DNA from: Mesobacillus subterraneus
Lineage (GTDB): Bacteria; Bacillota; Bacilli; Bacillales; Cytobacillaceae
DNA length: 48,666 nucleotides
Assembly (NCBI RefSeq): GCF_000934845.1
Contig: NZ_JXIQ01000038.1
Span: forward strand, 1-48,666
Direction: 5' to 3'
Positions within the stretch are counted from its first letter, which is position 1; every line of letters begins with the position of its first letter. This document shows positions 8,036 to 17,241 of this stretch, piece after piece. The position numbers and the translations under genes were made by a program. Below the pieces are notes generated by a model. The model did no database searches. It was not told the origin of the DNA and was given only the letters and a program-made list of their open reading frames with translations.

Positions 8036-9049
8036 ATGGATGCATTACGTTATACGCTAAAAAGAATTCTGCTCATGATTCCCATTCTAATCGGAATTAG
8101 CATGTTAACGTTCTTTATTTCGAATACTATACCCGGAGATCCAGCCCGTTTGGCTGCTGGTCCATATGCAGATGCAAAAGTAATCGAGGAACTACAGGAA
8201 AAAATGGGACTGAATGATCCAGTGTATATTCAATATTTCCGTTACATGAAAAGTTTGTTGCAAGGGGATCTTGGGAATTCTAACTATTCACATCAGCCAG
8301 TCATGGAAGATATCAAACAGTATTTCCCGGCAACCCTGGAATTAACTTTCTTCTCAATGTTTATCACAATTTTGATTGGTATTCCTTTAGGTGTAATAAG
8401 TGCGAGTAAGAAAGATAAAATTGCGGATCAATTTGCCAGAGTATTGGCACTTATTGGGGTAGCGATGCCGGCATTTTGGTTGGGTATCATCCTTCTATTA
8501 TTCTTTTATTTAAAGCTAGGGGTATTGCCTGGTTCTGGCCGTCTAGATACAGGTCTAGCTCCCCCTGAAACGATTACAGGTATGTACACCATCGATGCCA
8601 TTCTAACTGGGAATTGGACAGTTTTTACATCAGCGGTAATTCATTTAATCCTGCCGGGCATCACACAAGCAGCTGTTACAATCGGGATGATTACAAGAAT
8701 GACACGGTCTTCCATGTTAGAAGTATTAAGGAGCGACTATATCAGAACAGCATTTGCAAAAGGAGGATCAGAAAGGCGGGTGCTGTATGGCCACGCATTA
8801 AGGAACGGGATGATGCCGATCATGACACTCCTCGGCATGACTTTTGGCCACTCACTCGGAGGGAGTGTCCTTGTTGAATCGGTATTCTCATGGCCCGGAC
8901 TAGGAAAGTATGCAGTCAATGCCATTACCTATCTAGACTTTCCAGCTGTTATGGCCGTAACGATTCTTATCGCTGTTCTGTTCATTATTGTAAACCTTGT
9001 TATCGATATTCTCTATCAAGTTGTCGATCCTCGACTTAATTATGAGTAA
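8036..9049 (+). CDS. Dipeptide/oligopeptide ABC transporter permease (DppB/OppB type)
   Basis: A 337-residue inner-membrane permease. The N-terminal segment LKRILLMIPILIGISMLTFF is the signal-anchor typical of DppB proteins, followed by an extracytoplasmic part with IPGDPARLAAGP and about five more membrane helices. The cytoplasmic coupling loop with the EAA-like sequence (DYIRTAFAKGGSERRVLYGHALRNG) is intact. A GAAGGAGGAG site precedes the ATG. It pairs with the following DppC-type subunit. Confidence 0.95.
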   Translation: MDALRYTLKRILLMIPILIGISMLTFFISNTIPGDPARLAAGPYADAKVIEELQEKMGLNDPVYIQYFRYMKSLLQGDLGNSNYSHQPVMEDIKQYFPATLELTFFSMFITILIGIPLGVISASKKDKIADQFARVLALIGVAMPAFWLGIILLLFFYLKLGVLPGSGRLDTGLAPPETITGMYTIDAILTGNWTVFTSAVIHLILPGITQAAVTIGMITRMTRSSMLEVLRSDYIRTAFAKGGSERRVLYGHALRNGMMPIMTLLGMTFGHSLGGSVLVESVFSWPGLGKYAVNAITYLDFPAVMAVTILIAVLFIIVNLVIDILYQVVDPRLNYE

Positions 9050-9064
9050 AAGGAGGTAGGAAAA

Positions 9065-9883
9065 GTGAGCAGACGGATTCTGCAAAGTCCTTTAACAATA
9101 GTAGGGATTTTTCTAGTAGCACTAATCATTATATTAGCTATATTCGCACCATGGATTGCTCCAAGGGATCCCCTAGAGGTAAATCTTGGGCAAAAATTGC
9201 TGCCTCCTAGTTCAGAGCACTGGTTTGGAACAGACGAAGTTGGAAGAGATATTTTAAGCCGGATTATCTTTGGTACAAGAATCTCATTAAAGATAGGATT
9301 AATGGTCGTATTAATATCCTTCCCGATTGGGACCATCCTTGGAGCCGTCGCTGGCTATGTTGGTGGTATAGTAGACCAGATCATTATGAGGCTTACGGAT
9401 ATCTTTCTTAGCTTTCCAGGTATCATCCTATCAATGTCTATCGCCGCAGCTCTTGGACCATCGATTGAAAATGTTCTGCTAGCATTGGCTATCACCTGGT
9501 GGCCATGGTATACACGGATTGTTCGCTCGTCTGTTCTATCCATTAGGAGCTCAGAGTTTATTGAATCCGCCAAAGCAATTGGAGCAAATCCACTCAGAAT
9601 TCTTTTTAAAGAGATCATTCCTAATGCTATTGCTCCAGCTAGTATTCAAGCGAGTCTAGATTTAGGTTTCGTTATTCTTGCAGCAGCAGGACTTAGTTTT
9701 ATCGGTTTGGGGGCGCAGCCTCCGTCTCCTGAATGGGGAGCCATGTTATCCTCAAGCAGAGAAATTTTACGGGATGCCTGGTGGGCAGCTACATTCCCCG
9801 GTTTGGCGATTCTGTTGACTGTCTTAGGATTTAACTTATTGGGTGATGGTATGAGAGATTTGTTTGATCCTAAAAACAGGTAA
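9065..9883 (+). CDS. Dipeptide/oligopeptide ABC transporter permease (DppC/OppC type)
   Basis: A 272-residue permease with an N-terminal membrane helix, the family sequence HWFGTDEVGRDILSRIIFGTR, and a C-terminal block of about five helices containing the EAA-like coupling loop around SAKAIGANPLRILFKEIIPN. Translation starts at GTG 9065 after AAAGGAGGTAGG. It lies 15 bases behind the DppB-type gene. The 89 bases to the next gene hold no gene, only a G-rich ribosome site. Confidence 0.95.
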   Translation: MSRRILQSPLTIVGIFLVALIIILAIFAPWIAPRDPLEVNLGQKLLPPSSEHWFGTDEVGRDILSRIIFGTRISLKIGLMVVLISFPIGTILGAVAGYVGGIVDQIIMRLTDIFLSFPGIILSMSIAAALGPSIENVLLALAITWWPWYTRIVRSSVLSIRSSEFIESAKAIGANPLRILFKEIIPNAIAPASIQASLDLGFVILAAAGLSFIGLGAQPPSPEWGAMLSSSREILRDAWWAATFPGLAILLTVLGFNLLGDGMRDLFDPKNR

Positions 9884-9972
9884 ATATATTAAAGGGTAGA
9901 AAGGGGGGATTTTTGCTTTTTGAAGCTTAGCAAGTAGAAAGAAAGTTCATTAAAAAAACTGGGGGGAAACTA

Positions 9973-11613
9973 ATGAAGAGGAAAAGTATTTTATTTAAGG
10001 TGATGACCATGGCGTTGATCCTATTGCTTGCGTTGACTGGATGTAACAAATATAACCAGGATTCGGCAACACCTGCAGGGGGAGAAAACAAAGATCAGAA
10101 GAATGAAACGCCAGCAGAACCTCAGGGTTCAGGAAATCCAGAAGTCTTCAATTTCGCCACCAACCAGGATATACCTCACCTTGACCCACATGGCACTGCT
10201 GCTAATACCTCATTTCGTGTTACTTATATGCTTTATGATCGGCTTGTAACTTATGATGGTACAGATACAGAAGTAAAACCTCAAATTGCAGAAAAGTGGG
10301 ATATATCTGATGATGGATTAACGTATACATTTTACCTGAATAAGGAAGCGAAGTTCCACGACGGATCTCCGGTTACGGCTGAGGCTGTTCAATATTCATT
10401 TACCCGGGCAATTGATATCGGGAAATCTGCCGCCGGTCAATTTCACAAGGTTATTTCAAAGGATAGCTTTGAGATCGTTGATGACTACACAATCAAAATC
10501 ACTTTAGATCAACCTTTTGCACCTTTCTTGAAAACGTTGGGGACCGTTTTTGCCAACATCGTGAATCCAAAGCTTGCTGATAACCACGGCAATGATCTTG
10601 GCGAAAGTTATCTTGCTGATAAAGAAATGGGTTCTGGTCCATACGTTCTGGAAAGCTGGGATCGCGGCCAAAAGATAGTTTTAAAAGCAAATGAGGATTA
10701 CTGGGGAGAAGTACCTAAGTTAAAAACCGTCAATATCATGATTGTCAATGAACCTTCAACCGCAAGATTAATGCTGGAAAAAGGAGAAGTCGATTTACTG
10801 GACTACACTATGCTTTCTCCTGATGTTATGAAGCAGATGGAAGGGACAGAAGGAATCGATATTATCACACAACCTGGGTACCAGATTGATGATATTGCAA
10901 TTAACATGGAGAAGAAACCCCTTGATAATGTTAAGGTACGACAGGCATTGGCATACGCAGTAAACTACGATTCTATTAATAATGATATTCTTCTAGGAGC
11001 CGGTAAGCGTATCGGCGGAATCATTCCTGAGGGAATGTTCGGTTATAATCCAGATGTAAAACAATATGATTTTGACCTAGATAAAGCGAAAGCTCTTCTC
11101 GAAGAAGCTGGACTTGGAAATGGTTTTGAAACGGAAATCTTGATCTCTGAGAATAATGAGGTGCGTAAGAACATTGCAGTCATGATGCAATCAGACCTAA
11201 AAAAGATAGGCATAGACCTTAAAATCAAAACATTGGCATGGCCGACTTTCCTAGAAACCGTTACTTCTGGAGGCCATCAATTAGCACTGGCTGCATGGAC
11301 ACCAGATTATGCTGATCCTGATTATAATCTCTGGTATTTTGCTCATTCTTCCAGCAAGGGTCCCGGTTTTAATCTAGCGTTTTATGAAAACAGTAAAGTC
11401 GATCAGTTGCTTGAAGAAGGCAGAAAGACTGTTGATGAAGGTAGACGGGAGGAGGTTTATCAGGAAATCCAAGCTATTATGAGTGAAGAAGTACCGTATA
11501 TCTTCCCTGCACAGCGATTAGTACAGGCTACACAAAGATCATGGGTAAAAGGGTATGAAATCAACCCGATGAATACATGGTATGTACCGTTCCAGAAGAT
11601 GACGAAGGAATAA
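9973..11613 (+). CDS. Peptide-type ABC transporter substrate-binding lipoprotein (SBP family 5)
   Basis: A 546-residue extracellular solute-binding protein. The signal peptide ends in the lipobox LTGC with Cys24 as the lipidation site, followed by a Pro/Glu/Gly-rich linker. The mature part has the family 5 features: IPHLDPHGTA, the conserved FYLNKEAKFHDGSPVTAE segment near 115-130 and the C-terminal AWTPDYADPDYN region. This family binds di- and oligopeptides, nickel and various other solutes; ligand identity cannot be read here. A run of G residues gives a strong ribosome site. The gene is followed by a hairpin that probably raises its expression relative to the enzymes downstream. Confidence 0.95.
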   Translation: MKRKSILFKVMTMALILLLALTGCNKYNQDSATPAGGENKDQKNETPAEPQGSGNPEVFNFATNQDIPHLDPHGTAANTSFRVTYMLYDRLVTYDGTDTEVKPQIAEKWDISDDGLTYTFYLNKEAKFHDGSPVTAEAVQYSFTRAIDIGKSAAGQFHKVISKDSFEIVDDYTIKITLDQPFAPFLKTLGTVFANIVNPKLADNHGNDLGESYLADKEMGSGPYVLESWDRGQKIVLKANEDYWGEVPKLKTVNIMIVNEPSTARLMLEKGEVDLLDYTMLSPDVMKQMEGTEGIDIITQPGYQIDDIAINMEKKPLDNVKVRQALAYAVNYDSINNDILLGAGKRIGGIIPEGMFGYNPDVKQYDFDLDKAKALLEEAGLGNGFETEILISENNEVRKNIAVMMQSDLKKIGIDLKIKTLAWPTFLETVTSGGHQLALAAWTPDYADPDYNLWYFAHSSSKGPGFNLAFYENSKVDQLLEEGRKTVDEGRREEVYQEIQAIMSEEVPYIFPAQRLVQATQRSWVKGYEINPMNTWYVPFQKMTKE

Positions 11614-11619
11614 ATGATC

Positions 11620-11664
11620 AACCGACCGCAGAACTTCATCATATGTATGTGGTCGGTTTGTTTC
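11620..11664 (+). terminator. Probable partial terminator after the binding-protein gene
   Basis: AACCGACC (11620-11627) pairs with GGTCGGTT (11651-11658), extendable inward by three pairs including a G-T, followed by TGTTTC. It sits between the binding-protein stop and the next ribosome site within one long operon, so it may act as a leaky terminator or mRNA-stabilising hairpin. Confidence 0.5.
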
Positions 11665-11688
11665 ATCAAAGTCAGGAGGGAAAAAACA

Positions 11689-12633
11689 ATGTGGAGTTTT
11701 GGAAATTTCGATGTTGATAAAGGAAAGAAAATTAAAGGGTACCTGGAGTTTGAGGATATGGAAGAAAAACTTCCTGTCTTTCTCATTAATGGAGAAAGGG
11801 AAGGGCCAACCGTGCTTGTGTTAGGTGGTATACATGGATGCGAATATACTTCCATTGACGCTGCATTGGAACTAGCAAGGGAATTGAAACCTAGTGAAAT
11901 AAACGGGAAATTAGCAGTTATCCCTATAGCCAACCCAGCAGCGTTTTACTCTAGAAGTATTTATGTACACCCTGAAGACCAAAAAAACCTTAATCGGATG
12001 TTCCCTGGAAAAATTGATGGAACAGTCTCCGAGAGATTAGCATATTCCCTAAATAAAACTGCGATTCAAGCAGCTGATTATTTGATTGATCTTCATGGTG
12101 GAGACATGATTGAAGCGCTTGTTCCCTTTACTATCTTTCAAGTTACTAATGACAAAGTTTTAACAGAGCAATCAAAAAAATTAGCCTCTTTGTTGGGAAT
12201 TGAATACGTAGTTGGTTCAACCGGTCAGGTTGGTGGATCTACCTACAGTTCAGCGGCAGAGCAAGGAAAAGTTGCCATTATTGCAGAGGCAGGTCAACAA
12301 GGCATACTAGATCATGGTAAATCTAAACTTCTTCAAGATGGGGTGAAAAACGCCTTCCGTTCAATAGGCATGATGAATGGAGATGTATTAGTATCTCAAT
12401 CGAAACAGTTGCGAACCTTTAACTGGTCATTTGCCGATTACTCAGGTTTATGGTATCCAACAGTCGAGATTGGTCAAAAGGTAAAACAAGGAGATTTGAT
12501 TGGAAAAATCACCAATGAATTTGGGGATACCGTAAAGGAATATCATGCAGGTGCTGGCGGGATCATCCTTTTTCTCGTCACAGCACTGGCGATTAATAAG
12601 AATGATCCATTACTGGCGATTGGTAATGAATAA
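11689..12633 (+). CDS. AstE/aspartoacylase-family zinc deacylase
   Basis: A 314-residue protein of the succinylglutamate desuccinylase/aspartoacylase branch of the M14 fold. Zinc ligands are visible as His49 and Glu52 in GGIHGCEYT and His136 in YLIDLHGG. Other family marks are the NLNRMFPG segment near 100, AIIAEAGQQG with the presumed catalytic Glu, and a C-terminal biotinyl-like beta domain (GLWYPTVEIGQKVKQGDLIG). Such enzymes remove an acyl group from an N-acyl amino acid. The ATG at 11689 was chosen because AGGAGGG lies before it; the frame is open upstream through the hairpin. Its stop TAA overlaps the ATG of the amidase. The acyl group is unknown. Confidence 0.88.
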   Translation: MWSFGNFDVDKGKKIKGYLEFEDMEEKLPVFLINGEREGPTVLVLGGIHGCEYTSIDAALELARELKPSEINGKLAVIPIANPAAFYSRSIYVHPEDQKNLNRMFPGKIDGTVSERLAYSLNKTAIQAADYLIDLHGGDMIEALVPFTIFQVTNDKVLTEQSKKLASLLGIEYVVGSTGQVGGSTYSSAAEQGKVAIIAEAGQQGILDHGKSKLLQDGVKNAFRSIGMMNGDVLVSQSKQLRTFNWSFADYSGLWYPTVEIGQKVKQGDLIGKITNEFGDTVKEYHAGAGGIILFLVTALAINKNDPLLAIGNE

Positions 12634-13940
12634 TGAAATGGTCTGAACTATCGATTTTAGAAGTGGCTGATTTATACAGGAAAAAAGAATTGTCTCCGGT
12701 TGAATTTGTCGGCAGAACTTTTGAAAAGCTTCATGAACTCGAATCTGGACTGAACAGTTTTATTACGGTCTTGGAATCTGAAGCGATGGAAGCAGCGGAA
12801 GAAGCTGAGAATGTATTTTTAAGAAATGAAACGAAACATGTTTTATACGGCATTCCGTACAGCGTGAAGGATCTCTATTATACAAAAGGTGTCAAAACGA
12901 CATGCGGGTCCCGGATTCTGAAAGATTATATTCCTGATACCACTGCCCCATTGGTATCAAAGTTGAACAATTGCGGTGCAGTTCTCATTGGAAAAACAAA
13001 TATGTTGGAGTTTGCCTATGGAATTGTTCACCCTGATTATGGCCAGACAAACAATCCGTTTGATGTGTCAAAGACTGCAGGAGGATCCAGCGGTGGATCG
13101 GCTGCATCGGTGGCCGCCGGGATAGGGTTATTTTCCCTTGGTTCAGATACAGGAGGATCGATAAGGATTCCCGCTTCTTATTGTGGGATCTCAGGGCTTA
13201 AACCTACAAAGGGTATGCTATCGCTCGAAGGAATATTTCCTTTATCACCCTCACTCGACCATGCAGGTCCCATGGCAAGAAGTTCCGAAGATATATTGGT
13301 GATAATGGATGCACTTGTGCCGGACTTTCTAGCTGCAAAGTTTCCAAACAATCATCAAAAGATCATTGGAATTCTTCCAGCAGAAAAAATATCAGAAGTT
13401 ACAGCCGAGGTAGCAAGTATTTATAAAGAGGCATTGGAAAAAGTTCAGAAACTGGGATGGACTTTACAGGAAATCGACTTAAAATATTTAGATTTTACAG
13501 AAGAGATGGTTATGAATGTGCTTTTACCTGAAGCGGCTATCATTCATGAAAAATGGATCTCCCGGAAAAACGAATATGCTCCTTTAACCTATAAACAGAT
13601 TGAAGCTGGTATAGTACATCGATCGCTTGATTACTTAAAAGCGAAAAATGAATTAGTGAATGCCAGGGAGGATGTAGATCGAGTATTGAAAGACGTGGAT
13701 TTTCTGCTCACTCCTACAGTACCTTATCCTGCCCCTGATGAGGACCCGCCCCTTGAGGGAGATAATGAAATGAAATTTACCGGGCTATTCAATGTAACAG
13801 GACATCCAGCTATCACGATTAATGCAGGGTTTACTAACAGCAAGCTTCCGGTTGGACTACAGCTTGTCGGCGGATGTTTCGAGGACAAAAAAATGATTGA
13901 AGCAGCAATGGAAATAGAGCATATGCTATCCAATCAATGA
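12633..13940 (+). CDS. Amidase signature-family hydrolase
   Basis: A 435-residue amidase. The Ser-cisSer-Lys triad is complete: Lys79 in GIPYSVKD, Ser152 in the GGSSGGSAA loop and Ser176 in GSDTGGSIR. These positions match the spacing in GatA. It lacks GatB/GatC partners, and sitting in a catabolic operon argues for a free-standing amidase that releases ammonia or an amine from a small amide. Start and upstream stop overlap in TAATG with almost no ribosome site of its own, so translation is probably coupled. The substrate cannot be deduced. Confidence 0.92.
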   Translation: MKWSELSILEVADLYRKKELSPVEFVGRTFEKLHELESGLNSFITVLESEAMEAAEEAENVFLRNETKHVLYGIPYSVKDLYYTKGVKTTCGSRILKDYIPDTTAPLVSKLNNCGAVLIGKTNMLEFAYGIVHPDYGQTNNPFDVSKTAGGSSGGSAASVAAGIGLFSLGSDTGGSIRIPASYCGISGLKPTKGMLSLEGIFPLSPSLDHAGPMARSSEDILVIMDALVPDFLAAKFPNNHQKIIGILPAEKISEVTAEVASIYKEALEKVQKLGWTLQEIDLKYLDFTEEMVMNVLLPEAAIIHEKWISRKNEYAPLTYKQIEAGIVHRSLDYLKAKNELVNAREDVDRVLKDVDFLLTPTVPYPAPDEDPPLEGDNEMKFTGLFNVTGHPAITINAGFTNSKLPVGLQLVGGCFEDKKMIEAAMEIEHMLSNQ

Positions 13941-13955
13941 AAGGAAACTAGATGC

Positions 13956-15095
13956 ATGTCTGCTATTTTAAAGTATCTTAAAGAGCACAATAACCAAATT
14001 ACTGACACTTTGTTTCGGTTGACAAAGGCCGAGTCGCCTTCCCACACAAAAGCATTGGTGGATGAGTGTGGTAACATCCTCAGAGAGGAATATGAGAGAC
14101 TGGTAGGCGGTTCCGTTGAAAAAATCGAAAAAGGAGAAGTAGGCAATCAATACAAATTTACGTATGGAACTGGGGACGAAGAAGGTCAAATTCTAGTAAT
14201 TGGGCACATGGATACGGTTTGGGACGTGGGGGCACTGCCAATAAAACAGGAAGGAGACCTGCTTTATGGTCCAGGTGTCTTTGATATGAAAGGCGGTCTC
14301 ACGATTACACTTTGGGCATTAAAGGCTTTGAAAGAAACGGGTGCTCAGCTTAGCAGAAAAATCATCTTTCTGGTTACTAGTGACGAGGAAATAGGAAGTA
14401 TCCATTCGAAGGAAATCATTCTAGCAGAAGCAAAAAAAAGCTCCGTCGTATTTGTTCCGGAATCAAGTATCGGACCGGATGGGGCAGTAAAAACCGAAAG
14501 AAAAGGAGCAGCGCAGTTTCTCATGAAAGTGGAAGGGATTTCCGGGCATGCAGGGATCAATGCGTGGGATGGTGCAAGTGCTATAGAAGAACTGGCTCAC
14601 CAAATACTAGATTTAAAAAAACTAGCAAATCGTGAAGAAGGAATTTCAGTTAATATCGGTGTTGTGAATGGTGGAACTCGAGGAAATGTCATTGCAAAGG
14701 AAGCATTTGCAGAAATTGACGTTCGTATTACGAAAAAGGCACAGGTAGAAAAGATTACAGAAGCAATTTTGAATAGGCCAGTTTTTATTAATGGAACAAA
14801 TGTCGAGGTGCTTGGAGAAATCGATCGATACCCTCTTGAACGGACAGAAGCAGTGATTCAATTATATGAGGAGCTGAAGGGAATTGCTTCAGCCCATGGA
14901 TACGATTTGGAGGAAGGAGCATCCGGCGGCGCAAGCGACGGGAATTTCACCTCTGGGATTGGCATCCCAACAATCGATGGACTTGGTCCACTTGGGGATG
15001 GAGCCCATTCAGAGCAGGAACATGTCGATTTGTCTAATCTTCCATACAGGTCAGCCCTGCTGGCTGAGATTATCCAAAAATATGCTAACAAATAA
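13956..15095 (+). CDS. M20-family metallopeptidase (glutamate carboxypeptidase-like)
   Basis: A 379-residue di-zinc M20 peptidase. Visible ligands are His84 and Asp86 in GHMDTVW, the bridging Asp110 in GVFDMKGG, Glu144 and Glu145 in SDEEIGS, and Glu in the VPESS segment. The inserted dimerisation domain begins around KTERKGAAQF with the SGHAG motif. This architecture fits the carboxypeptidase G2/ArgE-like group, which cleaves C-terminal acidic residues or N-acyl groups. An AAAGGA site lies before the ATG. It follows the amidase by 15 bases in the same operon. Confidence 0.92.
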   Translation: MSAILKYLKEHNNQITDTLFRLTKAESPSHTKALVDECGNILREEYERLVGGSVEKIEKGEVGNQYKFTYGTGDEEGQILVIGHMDTVWDVGALPIKQEGDLLYGPGVFDMKGGLTITLWALKALKETGAQLSRKIIFLVTSDEEIGSIHSKEIILAEAKKSSVVFVPESSIGPDGAVKTERKGAAQFLMKVEGISGHAGINAWDGASAIEELAHQILDLKKLANREEGISVNIGVVNGGTRGNVIAKEAFAEIDVRITKKAQVEKITEAILNRPVFINGTNVEVLGEIDRYPLERTEAVIQLYEELKGIASAHGYDLEEGASGGASDGNFTSGIGIPTIDGLGPLGDGAHSEQEHVDLSNLPYRSALLAEIIQKYANK

Positions 15096-15112
15096 GAAGG
15101 AAGTGCTGATTA

Positions 15113-15838
15113 ATGTACATGATGGATTTAACTGCAGCGAAATATAAAGAGATAAAAAAGTCTGTGGATACAGTATTACTGCCTATTGGGATGATTGAAA
15201 TGCATGGGCACCATTGTTCGCTTGGAACGGATGTTTGGATACCACGTGAATTTGTTCGGCGCTTGGACGCGAAAATTGGAGATCGAGTAATGATGGCACC
15301 TGAAGTTGCTTACGGTCATTCTTGGAGTCTTGCTCCCTTTGAAGGAACAATAGATATTTCTGCAGAAGCTTTTTCACATTATGTCTTCGAAATTGGAAAA
15401 GAGTTCCACCGGAATGGATTTGAACAAATAGTTTTGTTCAATGGGCATGGTGGAAACATTCCAAGTTTGGCTATTGTAACAGAAAAACTTGCTGATTTAG
15501 GAATGAACGTATTAACTATTAATTGGTGGGTGGATTATCGTGAACAAATCCTTGAAATTACGAAAGGACCTGGTCACGGAGGGGAAGATGAAACTTCCTT
15601 AATTCTGGCCATTGATGAAAAACTTGCTGATCCTACACTTGCTGGTAACAACCAAATAAAGATGAATCCGAAAATTAAGTTCGAGAAATCTGGCCTGAAA
15701 TTATTTAAAGATGGCTATTTAGGCAATGCTGGAGCAGCAACGGCTGAAAAAGGTGAAAGATTATATGAAATGATGCTTGAACTTGTCATATCCGATCTGG
15801 AAGATCTATGGAGGGTAGCATATGAATCGCTCTATTAA
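15113..15838 (+). CDS. Creatininase-family amidohydrolase
   Basis: A 241-residue protein of the creatininase fold. Metal ligands are recognisable as Glu29 and His31 in GMIEMHGHH, Asp40 in LGTDVWI, His in the FNGHGGN signature and Glu in GHGGEDETS. Family members hydrolyse cyclic or linear amides: creatinine, formamidopyrimidines, and the mycofactocin precursor peptide. In this locus the most natural role is opening a ring amide or trimming a peptide-like substrate. AAGAAGG precedes the ATG. Creatinine itself is only one possibility, as no creatinase or sarcosine oxidase is nearby. Confidence 0.88.
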   Translation: MYMMDLTAAKYKEIKKSVDTVLLPIGMIEMHGHHCSLGTDVWIPREFVRRLDAKIGDRVMMAPEVAYGHSWSLAPFEGTIDISAEAFSHYVFEIGKEFHRNGFEQIVLFNGHGGNIPSLAIVTEKLADLGMNVLTINWWVDYREQILEITKGPGHGGEDETSLILAIDEKLADPTLAGNNQIKMNPKIKFEKSGLKLFKDGYLGNAGAATAEKGERLYEMMLELVISDLEDLWRVAYESLY

Positions 15839-15851
15839 GGAGGAAAAAAAG

Positions 15852-17096
15852 ATGTTGAGATGGTCAGATGAAGCAGTTGGAGAAAAAATTGTGAATATCG
15901 TTGTCAGTTTGAATGAGCAGGCCCAAAAATTATATAGCCAGGAAGTAGCTACAGCTAGTTATAGTGACGTGAAGCCTTCGCTTTTTAGCTTTGATAAGAT
16001 TGGTGATGAACTGGATGAGGTAGAAAATGCACTACTATCGAAAGAAGGCCATGAAGGAGAATATATGAGAGCGATGACGAATGGATTCCGTTATTTTGCT
16101 CGAAGTCTGCAGGGTGATAATGTCCCATATGACGAACTAATTGCCAACATCCAAGAATTGCCGACCACCTTAATAACCAATCAGCAAATAGAGCATGCAA
16201 GAGATCTTGTTGAAAAAGGTTTGTCAGATATTGGATATAAAGGAAACTTATTTGAAAAAACAGCGGCCTGGCGTTCCGATACATTGATTGATCCTGAACA
16301 GGTGACAACTGTAGCTGAAAAATTTCGTGAAACTAGTAAGCTAGGAACAATGAAGAGAGTGGTTGAACTGCCAGAAGAAGATGGAATCGATTGGATTAAG
16401 TCGACCAGGGGAGTTTTTTGGAGCGGATATTCAAAGTATACAGGTAGCTTCCGAGGGAATTTAACTTTTAATATTGACCGGCCATGGACAGAGCCAATTC
16501 TAGCACAAATCATGGCACATGAAGGCTATCCTGGACATCAGGCATTCTACTGTCGGTGGGATTACTTATACCAGCAAGGAAGACTACCACTTGAAGCTTC
16601 GTATTACCTAATCAACAGTCCAACCAATGCATTGTTTGAAGGTGGACCTGAAACAGCCTTGAGTTTTCTTGGCTGGGATGATGTAAATGAAGAAACTCCT
16701 GGTGTGACAGATGAACAAAAACAACAGTATTTGCTTGCAAGGAATTATCTAGATTACCAAAGGATGTTTACAACTAACGCCTGCTATCTGTATAATCTCG
16801 GCAAGGTATCCAAGGAAGAAACGATAGATTATTTAATTAACAGAGGTGGCATTACCGAGATTGAAGCAAACAACGCCTTCCGGTTCTTCTCGGATCCTAT
16901 ACAAAAAACTTATTTCCCTTGCTACTATTATGGCCGCTGGATGGTAGGGAATGCCTATAAAGAAACTCCTAAAGAAAAACGAAAAGAGTATTTCACTATT
17001 CTCTATGACACACCACATACAACAAAAACTTTTATCAAAGCCATCAGCAAGCTTCACGGGGAAGAATTTAATGCATTTCATACGATGAAACAATAA
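15852..17096 (+). CDS. DUF885-family putative zinc peptidase
   Basis: A 414-residue protein with HEGYPGH (His223, Glu224, His229), the signature of the DUF885 family, which is thought to form a gluzincin-like zinc site with a downstream Glu (LFEGGPETALS). Many DUF885 proteins are about 550-600 residues and exported; this one is shorter, has no signal peptide and so should act in the cytoplasm. The ATG at 15852 follows AAGGAGGAAA; an in-frame ATG at 15822 overlaps the creatininase end. It closes the main operon and is followed within five bases by a terminator hairpin. Peptidase activity is inferred. Confidence 0.82.
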   Translation: MLRWSDEAVGEKIVNIVVSLNEQAQKLYSQEVATASYSDVKPSLFSFDKIGDELDEVENALLSKEGHEGEYMRAMTNGFRYFARSLQGDNVPYDELIANIQELPTTLITNQQIEHARDLVEKGLSDIGYKGNLFEKTAAWRSDTLIDPEQVTTVAEKFRETSKLGTMKRVVELPEEDGIDWIKSTRGVFWSGYSKYTGSFRGNLTFNIDRPWTEPILAQIMAHEGYPGHQAFYCRWDYLYQQGRLPLEASYYLINSPTNALFEGGPETALSFLGWDDVNEETPGVTDEQKQQYLLARNYLDYQRMFTTNACYLYNLGKVSKEETIDYLINRGGITEIEANNAFRFFSDPIQKTYFPCYYYGRWMVGNAYKETPKEKRKEYFTILYDTPHTTKTFIKAISKLHGEEFNAFHTMKQ

Positions 17097-17100
17097 AAAC

Positions 17101-17130
17101 GGGAGACTTTTTATTAAGCTCCCTTTCTTT
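17101..17130 (+). terminator. Intrinsic terminator of the catabolic operon
   Basis: GGGAG (one A bulge) CTT pairs with AAG CTCCC around a TTTATT loop, followed by TTTCTTT, right after the DUF885 stop codon. The next gene would then need its own start signal in 17130-17241, where I see none convincing. Confidence 0.75.
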
Positions 17131-17241
17131 GTAATATTTCTAGTCTGTATGAAAGTATTTTATCCGATAACTAAAAAATCGATGAATATATTGGAATTAT
17201 CCAGAAATGAATTCCTAGAATCGGATTAAAGGGGTGGAATC

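Noticed and set aside
15113-15838. A creatinine degradation pathway
   Set aside because: Only a creatininase-fold protein is present; creatinase, sarcosine oxidase and cytosine deaminase-type partners are absent. The fold also covers other amide hydrolases, so creatinine is not supported.
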